Positions 1-8,067 of a stretch of DNA of 22,113 nucleotides are shown here, in pieces; position 1 is the stretch's first letter, and each line of letters opens with the position of its first letter. Made by a program: the position numbers and the translations under genes. The stretch spans positions 1 to 22,113 of the forward strand of contig CALELM010000047.1 of assembly GCA_937902665.1 (NCBI GenBank), given 5' to 3'. Origin of the DNA: an uncultured Selenomonadaceae bacterium (GTDB lineage Bacteria > Bacillota > Negativicutes > Selenomonadales > Selenomonadaceae). The notes beneath the pieces are model-generated. The model was not told the origin of the DNA. It ran no database searches and saw only the letters and a program-made list of their open reading frames with translations.

Positions 1-83
1 ACTTTCGCTTCGTTGAAACGCAAATTGGAGGGAAAATGCTTATAGCATTTTCTTGAACAATGGCGTTATAATTCCAAGGCTTA
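1..83. other. Window edge, no gene identified
   Basis: No reading frame here is long enough to recognise. Two plus-strand frames are open from the window edge and stop within the first 56 bases, so the tail of an upstream gene could be present, but no family is recognisable. A small inverted repeat sits at 32-52 (GAAAATGC, loop of 5, GCATTTTC). The terminator just downstream suggests that a plus-strand transcript ends here. Confidence 0.3.
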
Positions 84-119
84 AAAAAGAGGCTACTCAT
101 CGCCAAGTAGCCTCTTTTT
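84..119 (+). terminator. Rho-independent terminator
   Basis: A perfect stem pairs AAAAAGAGGCTACT (84-97) with its complement at 106-119 around an 8-base loop, and the right arm ends in a T run. The A run on the left arm makes it potentially bidirectional. It separates an unseen upstream gene from the genes starting at 317. Confidence 0.85.
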
Positions 120-158
120 GTCGTATGCAGTGTTTTGTACTTATCGCAACAGGTGTCC

Positions 159-208
159 GTCAAGTCCATATTTGTGCGTAAATTGCCTTTAGAAATCTGA
201 TAAGATTA
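159..208 (-). mobile_element. Relic of an IS256-type insertion-sequence end
   Basis: The 43 bases from 159 to 201 match, with 5 differences by eye, the reverse complement of the right end of the IS256-family element at 18168-18212. The match covers the terminal repeat starting AGTCC, the TAAATTGCCTTTAG stretch and the ATCTGAT that lies just beyond the transposase stop codon in the other copy. Similarity fades after about position 208, and no transposase coding sequence or opposite end follows. It is therefore a solo terminal fragment left by decay or deletion. Confidence 0.72.
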
Positions 209-212
209 CAAT
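183..212 (+). promoter_or_regulatory. Possible promoter of the HAD-xpaC/TM2-telA group
   Basis: TTGCCT (183-188) and TACAAT (207-212) are separated by 18 bases, a fair sigma-70 type match. The -35 box lies inside the IS256-type relic and the -10 box just after its conserved part. Transcription would begin about 100 bases before the first gene. The leader contains a weak A/T-rich hairpin at 250-271. The assignment is by eye only. Confidence 0.4.
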
Positions 213-316
213 CATGTGAAATTTGATCCTTTGCAAAAGTTTCTAAAAGAAAAAAGGAATGTTGCCTTTTTGTGTCGAATCAATAAGTGGTAGGTTTTAG
301 TGCTATGGAGGAAGTT

Positions 317-1105
317 ATGAAAATTGCGGCAAGTGATTTTGACGGGACGCTGTACACGAAAGCGGATGGGATTACGAAGGAAGATCAGGAGAGTATTCGT
401 GCTTGGCAGGCAGCCGGGAACAAGTTTGGCTTGGCAACGGGCAGGAATTTCGATATGGCGTTGGAAGGGGCAAGCGCCTTTGGCATAAGGCTGGATTTCT
501 GCGTGGCGCTTAACGGAGCGGCGGTCTATGATGGCGAAGGGAAGGAATTGTACGGCGTATCTATGGGAAATGCGCTTTTTCGGAGGCTTTGCGCTCACCC
601 AGAGATTGCCAAGCGCCCTTATATCGGGATTATGCTTGGAAAGAGAAATTGCATCCAAGTGCGAGATTTTGAGAATCCCTTTGCGCAGGAATGGATCAAG
701 AAGGGTGCCAAGGTGATTTCAGAGGAGGAAACGGAGCAGCTTGCAGAGGTCATGCAGGTCTGCTTGGATACAGAGAGCATGGAGCGTGCGGCACGTTGCG
801 CAAGGGAAGTCGGCCGAGCATTTGCGGGAGAGTTGTCTGCCGTGGCAAATCGGACATTTGTGGATATTTGCATGACAGGAAATGACAAGGGGACGGGAGT
901 TGCCCGCTTGCTGGAGCAAATGGGCTGGCAGGACGAGGAAATTTGCGTGATTGGAGACGACCGCAATGACCTTTCGATGATAGAGCGGTTTCATGGCTTT
1001 GCGGTAGCACGAGGAAATGATGCGGTGAAGCCTGCGGCAAGCCAAGTGTTTGAAAGTGTTGGCGATATGCTGCGGGCAAGGATGGAGGCTGAGGTTCGCA
1101 GATGA
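317..1105 (+). CDS. Cof-type HAD-superfamily phosphatase
   Basis: This 262-residue protein is the usual length for the Cof/YbiV-like (type IIB) HAD phosphatases, soluble Mg2+-dependent enzymes that dephosphorylate sugar phosphates, nucleotides or flavin precursors. Motif I is DFDGTLY with the nucleophile Asp7 and the acid/base Asp9. Motif II is the TGR at 41-43. The motif III lysine is in GNDKG near 188-192, and motif IV is GDDRND at 213-218. The substrate cannot be deduced. The ATG at 317 is preferred over an upstream in-frame GTG at 287 because GGAGGAAG at 307-314 is correctly placed and motif I then starts at residue 7. Its stop overlaps the next start in ATGA, suggesting translational coupling to the XpaC/TM2 gene. 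Confidence 0.93.
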   Translation: MKIAASDFDGTLYTKADGITKEDQESIRAWQAAGNKFGLATGRNFDMALEGASAFGIRLDFCVALNGAAVYDGEGKELYGVSMGNALFRRLCAHPEIAKRPYIGIMLGKRNCIQVRDFENPFAQEWIKKGAKVISEEETEQLAEVMQVCLDTESMERAARCAREVGRAFAGELSAVANRTFVDICMTGNDKGTGVARLLEQMGWQDEEICVIGDDRNDLSMIERFHGFAVARGNDAVKPAASQVFESVGDMLRARMEAEVRR

Positions 1106-2100
1106 AATATTTAGTTGCAGGTGTTGTGTTTTTGGTATATGGTTTGGCCGGTTTTTTGGCTGGCGGGCTGCCTTTGCCGGCTCTTGGGATTTTGCTTGGA
1201 ATTCTTGCAGGGGTCAAGGGAGTGGCAGAGTTGCGGGGCAAGCAGTCGCCGATATCCAAGAACTTGGACTTTTCGGCTTCTGAGGCACTGGATCAGGAAC
1301 GGGCAGATCTCTTGCAGGAAAGCTACCGCAAGGCTGTGACGGATTATGCGGAGCTTGAGGCTGCAGCCAAGTCGATTCAGGACAAGGAGGTCGTGCAGCA
1401 AATCGGGAAGATGCAGGAGATTTCGGGGAATATGCTGCAATATTTGGAGAAGCACCCGGAAAAGCTTCCCCTTGCGCAGAAGTTTGTCGATTATTACCAA
1501 GATCGTGCCGTGCTGCTGACGAGAAAGTACCAAGAGCTGGAAAAGACGGGACTGGAAACGTCAGCAACGGCAGAGATGAAGGCGAAGGTAAAGACCACGC
1601 TTTTCGGCTTTGATGAAGCATACGAGGAGCAGTTCGAGCATATTTTGCAGGATCAGTTCCTTGACTTGAACGCAGAGCTCAAGGTCGTGGAGCAGACGAT
1701 GGATGCCGATGGAATCAAGCCGTCCGTGGAGGAGGTTTCTCATGCAGGCGGAAGACTGGGAGATGAGCAGTTAAGTTCCATGCTGGAGAGCGCGCGTCCC
1801 AATCAGCCGTACCCACCCAAAAAAAGGAATGTGGTTTCCAAGCTGGAAAATGGCGGCAGCGTGATTCCAAAGGACGTATGGGGAGATGTCCTGTTTACGA
1901 AGATTTTGCAGTCCGTGCTTGCCATTTTCCTTGGCTCTTTCGGGGCGCATAAGTTTTATCAGGGACGCACGGCAGTTGGCGTTTTGTACTGCATATTTTT
2001 TTGGACGACGATTCCCGGTTTTATCGGGTTCATAGAAGGCTTGCGGTATCTTGTCATGAAAATGGATGATTTTTATTTGGATTATTACTTGAAAAAGTAG
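1102..2100 (+). CDS. XpaC-like protein with C-terminal TM2 domain
   Basis: This 332-residue membrane protein starts with two hydrophobic stretches (about residues 3-40). A helical, charged middle (about 70-215) resembles XpaC, the family named for 5-bromo-4-chloroindolyl phosphate hydrolysis, including a YYQDRAVLLTRKY-like segment. The C-terminus (about 262-325) is a TM2 domain: hydrophobic helix, the hallmark FLGSFGAHKFYQGR, then a second helix. In Bacillus subtilis xpaC sits directly upstream of the telA homologue yaaN, and the same order is seen here with telA next. The TM2 fusion is not part of the textbook XpaC. The start overlaps the HAD stop (ATGA) and GAGG lies 7 bases upstream. The biochemical role is unknown; a membrane-stress partner of TelA is an inference. 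Confidence 0.75.
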   Translation: MKYLVAGVVFLVYGLAGFLAGGLPLPALGILLGILAGVKGVAELRGKQSPISKNLDFSASEALDQERADLLQESYRKAVTDYAELEAAAKSIQDKEVVQQIGKMQEISGNMLQYLEKHPEKLPLAQKFVDYYQDRAVLLTRKYQELEKTGLETSATAEMKAKVKTTLFGFDEAYEEQFEHILQDQFLDLNAELKVVEQTMDADGIKPSVEEVSHAGGRLGDEQLSSMLESARPNQPYPPKKRNVVSKLENGGSVIPKDVWGDVLFTKILQSVLAIFLGSFGAHKFYQGRTAVGVLYCIFFWTTIPGFIGFIEGLRYLVMKMDDFYLDYYLKK

Positions 2101-2131
2101 AGAAAACATAGATTAGGCAGGAGTGAAGATA

Positions 2132-3280
2132 ATGGCAGAGATCAATTTGGAAGATTTGATGAAGCAGCACCAGCAGGAAACTGCTGCGGAGACGGCTGTG
2201 GTGGAGATTTCTCCCGAGGCTGAGGTGGAGAAGGTTACGAGGCAGGTGGAAACGCTTTCCCCAGAGGAACGGCAGCAGGTGGAGAAAATCAAGGAAGGAA
2301 TCAACCTGATGGATTCCACGACGGGGCTTTCCTACGGGGCAAATGCCCAAAAGGAAATCGCTACCTTTTCCAACAGCATCCTTTCCTCGGTACGCACGAA
2401 GGACAGCGGCCCTGTGGGAGAGCTTTTGGGTGAGCTTGTCACGAAGGTCAAGGGATTTACGCCGGCGGAGGAAAAAGGCTTTTTGAGCAAGCTGCCGGTG
2501 ATTGGCTCGCTCGTGGAGAAGACGCAGAACATGATGGAGGGCTATACGAAGCTTTCTACGCAGGTGGACCGCATTGAGAAGGAGCTGGAAAACGCCAAGA
2601 TGCGCATGATGAAGGATGTCGTCATGTTCGATGGGCTTTACCAAAAGAATTTGGAATATTTCAAGGCATTGCAGCTCTATATCCGTGCAGGAGAGGAAAA
2701 GCTGGAGGAGATGAAGACTGTGACACTGCCGAAGCTCCGTCAGCAGGCAGCCGCATCCTCCGATCCTATGGCGGTGCAGGTCGTCAGCGATTTCGAGAAT
2801 AATGTGGATCGCTTTGAGAAAAAGGTACATGACCTCAAAATCAGCAAGACGATAGCGATTCAGACAGCGCCGCAGATTCGGTTGATCCAGAATAATGACA
2901 AGGTGCTGGTAGACAGGGTGCAGACGGCGATCTACAATACGATTCCGCTTTGGAAGAACCAGATGGTCATTGCGCTTGGGCTTCAGCGGCAGCAGCAGGT
3001 GCTTCAGATGCAGAGGGCTGTCAACGATACGACCAATGACCTCCTGCGCAAAAATGCGGAGCTTTTGAAGCAAAACAGTATCGAGACCGCAAAGGAGAAT
3101 GAGCGCAGCATTGTTGATATCGAGACGGTTCAGAAGGTCAATGATGACTTGATTTCAACGATTGAGGAAACCCTTCGCATCCAGCAGGAGGGGAAGGCAC
3201 GTCGGCAGGCAGCCGAGCAGCAGCTGGTGCAGATTGAGGATCGCTTGAAGCAGACTTTGCTGGCACACAGCAATCGGTAG
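2132..3280 (+). CDS. telA: TelA/YaaN family toxic-anion-resistance-like protein
   Basis: This 382-residue protein is almost entirely helical and charged, with no signal peptide or membrane segment. It fits the TelA family (PF05816; TelA tellurite resistance, YaaN of Bacillus) in length and pattern. Recognisable parts are the early acidic/Gln-rich segment, the PVIGSLVEKTQNMMEGY region, a VDRIEKELENAKMRMMKD helix and a long C-terminal coiled region ending in basic, glutamine-rich helices. Family members are linked to tellurite, bacteriocin and cell-envelope stress, but the mechanism is not established. The ATG at 2132 is chosen because GGAG (2120-2123) lies 8 bases upstream; an in-frame GTG at 2123 overlaps that site. 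It follows the XpaC/TM2 gene by 31 bases and is probably cotranscribed with it. Confidence 0.88.
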   Translation: MAEINLEDLMKQHQQETAAETAVVEISPEAEVEKVTRQVETLSPEERQQVEKIKEGINLMDSTTGLSYGANAQKEIATFSNSILSSVRTKDSGPVGELLGELVTKVKGFTPAEEKGFLSKLPVIGSLVEKTQNMMEGYTKLSTQVDRIEKELENAKMRMMKDVVMFDGLYQKNLEYFKALQLYIRAGEEKLEEMKTVTLPKLRQQAAASSDPMAVQVVSDFENNVDRFEKKVHDLKISKTIAIQTAPQIRLIQNNDKVLVDRVQTAIYNTIPLWKNQMVIALGLQRQQQVLQMQRAVNDTTNDLLRKNAELLKQNSIETAKENERSIVDIETVQKVNDDLISTIEETLRIQQEGKARRQAAEQQLVQIEDRLKQTLLAHSNR

Positions 3281-3318
3281 AATCGTGATGAAAAAATCCC
3301 GCAGGCAATGCAGATGTA

Positions 3319-3327
3319 TGGTAGAAT
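3319..3327 (+). promoter_or_regulatory. Possible extended -10 promoter of the PBP gene
   Basis: TGG followed by TAGAAT resembles an extended -10 element, about 60 bases before the PBP start. No convincing -35 box lies upstream, which extended -10 promoters can do without. It falls in the 105-base gap after telA, where no terminator is visible, so read-through from telA is also possible. Confidence 0.3.
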
Positions 3328-3385
3328 AGAGCGGTATGGAAATTTTGTTTGACACGCATTATTTGTTGTGGGGTTGGTTTTTGTT

Positions 3386-5362
3386 ATGGAAAAAGCTCGA
3401 AAGATTGTGAAGAAGCGAGTCAGGTGGCTCTTTTTGGTATTTGTGGTTTCTTTGGTGCTTGTTGTCCTGCGGTATGCGTGGATTCAGCTGGTGCAGGGGG
3501 AGCAGATGTCGGAGAGAATGCGGTTTCAGGTTGGCGAGGATTACAAGCTCCAGTCACCGAGAGGAGCGATTGTTGACCGCAATGGGCGGGAGCTTGCCAT
3601 CAGCACGATTACGAAATCGCTGTTCATTGATCCAAGCCATGTCAAGGATGCAAACACCTTGGCAGCGGAGCTGGCTCCCTTGGTTGGGCTGAAGGAACAG
3701 GACGTTTTGGATGCAGTTGCCAAGGGTGGCGGTTTTGTTTGGCTCAAGCGCCGCATGGATTACTCGGAGTCTGAGGCTGTGCGCAAGCTGATTCTTGAGA
3801 AGTCCTATGGTGATTGCTTGGGGCTTCGGGATGAGGCAAAACGCTTTTATCCCAATGACGTGCTGGCGGCAAACATTCTCGGCTTTGTTGGGACGGATGA
3901 CAAGGGCTTGGACGGCATTGAGCAGTCGATGGACAAGTTTATCAAGGGAGAGGTCACGGACAAGTTCCTTTATACGGACAAGAGGAATCGTCCGATTTTA
4001 GAGTCTATTTTTGAGCGGCATTCCTATCATGGGGACTATTGCAAGACGATTGAGCTGACGATCGACAGCGGGATTCAGTTTATCGTGGAGCAGGAGCTGG
4101 ACAAGGCGATGGCAGCAACGAATCCAGCGGCAGTTACCTGCATTGTGATGGATCCGAGGAACGGGGAAGTTTTGGCGATGGCTTCCCGTCCCAGCTACAA
4201 TCCGAACAAGTTCTGGGAATATTCGCAGGAAACGTGGAAGAATCGGGCCGTGTCCTTTATTTATGAGCCTGGTTCTACCTTTAAGTCCGTGGTTGCAGGA
4301 ACGGCACTTCAGGAAAAGATTGTCACGCCTAATCAGGTTTTTGTCGATCCGGGTTATGTCATGGTATCGGGTCGGCGCATCCAGAACTGGAACGGGGAGA
4401 GCTTTGGGACAGTTACCTTTACGGATGTGGTGAAGAATTCGCTGAATACGGGATTTGCCCAAGTCGGGTTGCAGATTGGCGCGCAGAAGCTGACGGAGTA
4501 TGCCAAGCTGTTTGGCTTTGGGGTTCCGACGGAGATAGAGCTTCCGGGCGAGGAATCGGGAATCCTGTTTGATCCAAAGGAAATGGGAGACTCGGATATT
4601 GCAACGATGTCCATTGGGCAGTCGATTGCTGTGACACCTCTCCAGCTGGTAACGGCAATGTCTGCCATTGCAAATGACGGGATGCTCTTGCGCCCGTATA
4701 TCGTGAAGTCCATCAAGAATGCGGATGGCACGGTTTACAGCGAGACAGAGAAAAAAGAGGTGCGGCGCACGATTGAATCCGCAACGGACAAGACCTTGGT
4801 GGGGCTTTTGGAGGAGGTCGTTTCGACTGGCGGCGGCATGAAGGCGGCGGTCAAGGGCTACCGCATTGCAGGAAAAACGGGAACGGCGCAGAAGATTCGT
4901 GAAGACGGTGCCGGCTACATGGATGGCCGGTATATTGCGTCTTTTTGCGGATTTGCGCCTGTGGAGGATCCTAGGTTCACGGTGCTTGTCATGATAGACG
5001 ATCCTATGGGAATTTTTTATGGAGGGCAGATAGCGGCTCCCGTGGCAGGCAGTATTTTTTCACAGATTTTCCGCTATCTCCATATCGAGCCGTCCAGTGA
5101 TGTCTTGGCAGAACTGGATGGGAACAATGCAAAAGCAGCTCCGCAAGCGAAGCCTAAGCAGCAGTACCAGGGTGAGGTGCCAAGCGGCAAGGCTGTTGTC
5201 CCTGATTTTGCAGGGAAGAGTATTCGGGAGGCGGCGCAGCTTGCCTCTGAAAATGGATTGAAATTGGATTCCCAAGGTTCGGGCTTTGCTTCCAAGCAGA
5301 GCATACCGGCGAACACATTGATAGATCAAGGGGCAGAAATTACAGTCTACTTTAATCCATAA
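3386..5362 (+). CDS. Class B penicillin-binding protein (FtsI/SpoVD-like) with PASTA domain
   Basis: This 658-residue bitopic protein cross-links peptidoglycan on the outer face of the cytoplasmic membrane. One membrane anchor lies at about residues 14-34, followed by the PBP dimerisation domain (beginning with the motif PRGAIVDRNG). The transpeptidase domain carries all three active-site motifs: SxxK as STFK with nucleophile Ser297, SxN as SLN at 352-354, and KTG at 497-499. A single C-terminal PASTA domain spans about 602-658. The layout matches SpoVD and Firmicute FtsI (PBP2) proteins, but the gene is outside a division/cell-wall cluster, so its exact role in division or spore/elongation synthesis is open. 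The ATG at 3386 puts the anchor at the usual place; the ribosome-binding site is weak (GGGG 13 bases upstream). A GTG at 3368 is possible but has no ribosome-binding site. Confidence 0.93.
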   Translation: MEKARKIVKKRVRWLFLVFVVSLVLVVLRYAWIQLVQGEQMSERMRFQVGEDYKLQSPRGAIVDRNGRELAISTITKSLFIDPSHVKDANTLAAELAPLVGLKEQDVLDAVAKGGGFVWLKRRMDYSESEAVRKLILEKSYGDCLGLRDEAKRFYPNDVLAANILGFVGTDDKGLDGIEQSMDKFIKGEVTDKFLYTDKRNRPILESIFERHSYHGDYCKTIELTIDSGIQFIVEQELDKAMAATNPAAVTCIVMDPRNGEVLAMASRPSYNPNKFWEYSQETWKNRAVSFIYEPGSTFKSVVAGTALQEKIVTPNQVFVDPGYVMVSGRRIQNWNGESFGTVTFTDVVKNSLNTGFAQVGLQIGAQKLTEYAKLFGFGVPTEIELPGEESGILFDPKEMGDSDIATMSIGQSIAVTPLQLVTAMSAIANDGMLLRPYIVKSIKNADGTVYSETEKKEVRRTIESATDKTLVGLLEEVVSTGGGMKAAVKGYRIAGKTGTAQKIREDGAGYMDGRYIASFCGFAPVEDPRFTVLVMIDDPMGIFYGGQIAAPVAGSIFSQIFRYLHIEPSSDVLAELDGNNAKAAPQAKPKQQYQGEVPSGKAVVPDFAGKSIREAAQLASENGLKLDSQGSGFASKQSIPANTLIDQGAEITVYFNP

Positions 5363-5388
5363 TTGTGCAGTGCAAAGAAGGAAGAGAA

Positions 5389-7536
5389 ATGAAATCCAAA
5401 AAACTGGTGCAAAAGACAATCTTTATACTGTTCACGGCGGTTTTGGTTATTTTCCCAATTCTCTATACTATGAGGGCGGCAGGGATGTTTCAGACGGAAC
5501 CTGTGCTGGAGCAGCGCCCAGAGCTGGAGACAGGCAAGGTACTTCATGTTTCGGCAGATTGCAATTTTGCTCCGTACAGCTACTTGGGCAAGAATGGAGA
5601 ACCTGTCGGATATGATGTGGAAACGATTATGGAGATTGGCAGAAGGCTTGGGTATCGGGTGGATGTTCGCTTAATGCTTTGGCCGGAGGCTGTTTCATCC
5701 CTGCGGGGCGGCTATGCAGATATCATCATGGGAAAGGAAATATTGCCGTTGAACGCAGCGGATGATGTTCTTGTGACTGTGCCGACTGCAGAGGAAAACA
5801 TGGTGGTATGGGGCAAGTCAAGGGCATTGGGCATAGACCAGCTGCAGGGAAAGCGTGTGGGCGTTATTTCCGCATCGACCTACGATAACAGGGTACGCAT
5901 TATTTCTGGTTGTGAATTGGTAGAGATGCATTCCTATGATGAGCTTTTCAAGGCTTGCGATGAAGGGAAGCTGGATTATGTGCTTTGCCGCAGGACGATA
6001 GCAAATGCTGTTATGAGGCGGCTGGATATCAGTTTGCGTGAAGGGCCTGCGTTCATGGTAAGCTATCTTGGATATGGCGCGATCAAGGAAAAGGCACTGA
6101 TTCCTGAGATCAATCGAGTGATTCAGGAAATGCGGGAGGACGGAACTCTGCAGGAATACCGCAGGAAATGGCTGTTTCCTTACATGCATCATTGGAGCTT
6201 AAAGGGCATACTCCTAGTCCACAGGGATGTTTACAGTGCCTTGGCATTCCTTTGGGTGCTATGGATCTTCTGTGCATTTTGGATGTGGCAAAATGGAAAG
6301 AGCATTCGCCAGCGTGAGGAACAGATGCTGGCGTATGAAGCTGAGCGAAAGAAGCAGGCACGGGATCTTGAGCAGGCAAAGCAGGAGGCAGAGAAGGCAA
6401 ATGAGGCAAAGAGCAAATTCCTTTTCAATATGAGCCATGATATCCGCACGCCGATGAATGCGATTCTTGGCTTTGCTGATCTTTTGAAAAAGCATGGGGA
6501 AGATGCGGAAAAACGTGAGCGGTATGTGGAAAATATCCAAATCTCAGGAAAATATTTGCTGGATCTCATCAATAATGTCCTTGAAATGGCAAAAATAGAA
6601 AGCGGAAAATTGTTCATGGATGAGCAAAACATGAACCTTCATGAATTTTCCCGTGCCATGGATCTCATCTTCCATGATGCCTGCAAGAACAAGGGTCTGC
6701 AGATGAAGCTGGATGTTGACGTTCAGCACCCGAATGTTTTTGCGGACAAGACCAAGTGCGGAGAAATCGTGATGAACCTCGTCAGCAATTCCGTCAAGTA
6801 CACGCCGAACGGAGGACAGATTCATGTCAAGATTCGGGAATTCACTTCGCAGCGTGAGGGTTGGATGAACTGCAATATCGTTGTGGAAGATAATGGAATC
6901 GGCATGTCCAAGGAATTTTTGAAGAATGTCTTTGAAAGCTTTGCGCGCGAGCGTACCTTTACGGAGAACAAAATTGTGGGAACTGGCTTGGGAATGGGCA
7001 TTGTCAAGCATTTGGTGGATGCGATGGACGGTTCTATCCGCATCGAGAGCGAAATAAAGAAGGGAACGAAGGTCTTTGTCGTTCTTCCTATGCGGCTGGC
7101 AGAGGAAACTGCGGTCCGTGAGGAGGAGAGCCTGCCGGATCCGTCTTTCTTCAAGGGGAAGCGTGTGCTTTTGGCAGAGGACAATGCCTTGAATGCTGAG
7201 TTTGCCTATGAAATGCTGGAGGACGCAGGTTTCTATGTGGAGCATGCGGAGGACGGCGTTGCCTGCATTGATATGCTGGAAAGCTCGCCGGAGGGCTATT
7301 ACGATGTTGTATTGATGGATGTCCAGATGCCGAACATGGACGGCTATCAGGCAACGAGGATGATCCGCCAGTTCGAGGATATAGAAAAGTCAAAAATTCC
7401 AATCATTGCAGTAACGGCAAATGTCTTTGATGAAGATGCTCAAAGGGCCCTGTCAGCAGGAATGGATGGATTTGTCGGAAAACCTATCGAGTTGCAGAAG
7501 CTTTTGGCAGAGCTGAAGCGTTTTCTTGTGAAGTGA
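5389..7536 (+). CDS. Hybrid sensor histidine kinase with periplasmic solute-binding sensor
   Basis: This 715-residue protein has an N-terminal membrane segment or uncleaved signal (about 6-28). A family 3 solute-binding domain follows (about 42-262, as in amino-acid ABC transporters), then a second membrane helix at about 281-300 and a coiled linker. The HisKA domain holds the phospho-accepting His350 (SHDIRTP). The HATPase domain has N box NLVSNSVKYTPNGG and G boxes DNGIGM and GTGLGMGI. The C-terminal receiver (about 588-711) has phospho-acceptor Asp644 in LMDVQMPNMDG. The design resembles EvgS/BvgS, but no HPt domain is fused and no DNA-binding response regulator lies nearby. The ligand is unknown. 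The start at 5389 has AAGGAAGAG upstream. The gene begins 26 bases after the PBP stop and is followed by a strong terminator, so the two probably share a transcript. Confidence 0.92.
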   Translation: MKSKKLVQKTIFILFTAVLVIFPILYTMRAAGMFQTEPVLEQRPELETGKVLHVSADCNFAPYSYLGKNGEPVGYDVETIMEIGRRLGYRVDVRLMLWPEAVSSLRGGYADIIMGKEILPLNAADDVLVTVPTAEENMVVWGKSRALGIDQLQGKRVGVISASTYDNRVRIISGCELVEMHSYDELFKACDEGKLDYVLCRRTIANAVMRRLDISLREGPAFMVSYLGYGAIKEKALIPEINRVIQEMREDGTLQEYRRKWLFPYMHHWSLKGILLVHRDVYSALAFLWVLWIFCAFWMWQNGKSIRQREEQMLAYEAERKKQARDLEQAKQEAEKANEAKSKFLFNMSHDIRTPMNAILGFADLLKKHGEDAEKRERYVENIQISGKYLLDLINNVLEMAKIESGKLFMDEQNMNLHEFSRAMDLIFHDACKNKGLQMKLDVDVQHPNVFADKTKCGEIVMNLVSNSVKYTPNGGQIHVKIREFTSQREGWMNCNIVVEDNGIGMSKEFLKNVFESFARERTFTENKIVGTGLGMGIVKHLVDAMDGSIRIESEIKKGTKVFVVLPMRLAEETAVREEESLPDPSFFKGKRVLLAEDNALNAEFAYEMLEDAGFYVEHAEDGVACIDMLESSPEGYYDVVLMDVQMPNMDGYQATRMIRQFEDIEKSKIPIIAVTANVFDEDAQRALSAGMDGFVGKPIELQKLLAELKRFLVK

Positions 7537-7559
7537 TACGGTTTTGCTTTTGGAAGGTG

Positions 7560-7594
7560 AATTGTCCGCCCAAGTGCTTGGGCGGACAATTTTT
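7560..7594 (+). terminator. Strong Rho-independent terminator after the sensor kinase
   Basis: A perfect 14-bp stem (ATTGTCCGCCCAAG at 7561-7574, complement at 7577-7590) is followed by a T run to 7594. It ends the PBP-kinase transcript and isolates it from rseC. The left flank has only one A, so activity on the minus strand is less likely. Confidence 0.92.
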
Positions 7595-7644
7595 GCATGG
7601 AGGATTCTTTGGAAAAGTTTTTTGAAAGCAAGGAGAGATGACAG

Positions 7645-8067
7645 ATGAGGCAGGAACAGGGCATTGTTCTGTTTGCAGAGGGCGATATGGCACGGGTCAA
7701 GGTGGGACGGCATGCGGAATGCACAGGCTGCGGCGCATGCCCTGCGACACGGCAGGCAACCGTGGATGCAGTGAACAGAGTGGGCGCAGCCGCAGGGCAA
7801 AGGGTTCGGTTCGAGGTGCAGGAGGAGCATATATTTTTGGGAGCGTTTGTTGTATTCTGGCTTCCCCTGATCTCTGCCGGTATGGGGGCGTTCCTTGGCT
7901 GGCAGGCGGCACTCGTGCAGGGTGCAGAGGAAAATGATTGCATCCTAGGGGGGGCTGCTGCCGCATTCCTTTTCTCCTTGGCGGTCGTTCGCTGGTTTGA
8001 CAGGCGATTGGCGAGGAAAAAGGAAATGAAGCCAGTCATCGTGGAGCTTTTGCAAGATAAGCCTTGA
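7645..8067 (+). CDS. rseC: RseC/SoxR-reducing-system family protein
   Basis: This 140-residue protein fits the RseC family (PF04246), small inner-membrane proteins linked to SoxR reduction and sigma-E control in enterobacteria. It has an N-terminal soluble part with the cysteine cluster CTGCGAC (about residues 26-32), then two membrane helices (about 68-90 and 97-115) and a short basic tail. The family commonly accompanies rnf/rsx genes, and here it sits directly before the rnf operon, so a redox-accessory role for the Rnf complex is the likeliest reading. SoxR itself is not in the window. The ATG at 7645 has AAGGAGAG at 7630-7637 upstream. It has its own upstream terminator (7560-7594), but no clear promoter box was found in the short gap. 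Confidence 0.85.
   Translation: MRQEQGIVLFAEGDMARVKVGRHAECTGCGACPATRQATVDAVNRVGAAAGQRVRFEVQEEHIFLGAFVVFWLPLISAGMGAFLGWQAALVQGAEENDCILGGAAAAFLFSLAVVRWFDRRLARKKEMKPVIVELLQDKP

Noticed and set aside
2054..3073. 339-codon open frame on the minus strand
   Set aside because: It lies wholly opposite telA and shows no recognisable motif or ribosome-binding site; long antisense frames are common opposite Glu/Lys/Gln-rich coding sequence.
3349..3354. Perfect TTGACA ahead of the PBP gene
   Set aside because: No -10 box follows at 16-18 bases and the start codon lies only 31 bases away; considered chance.
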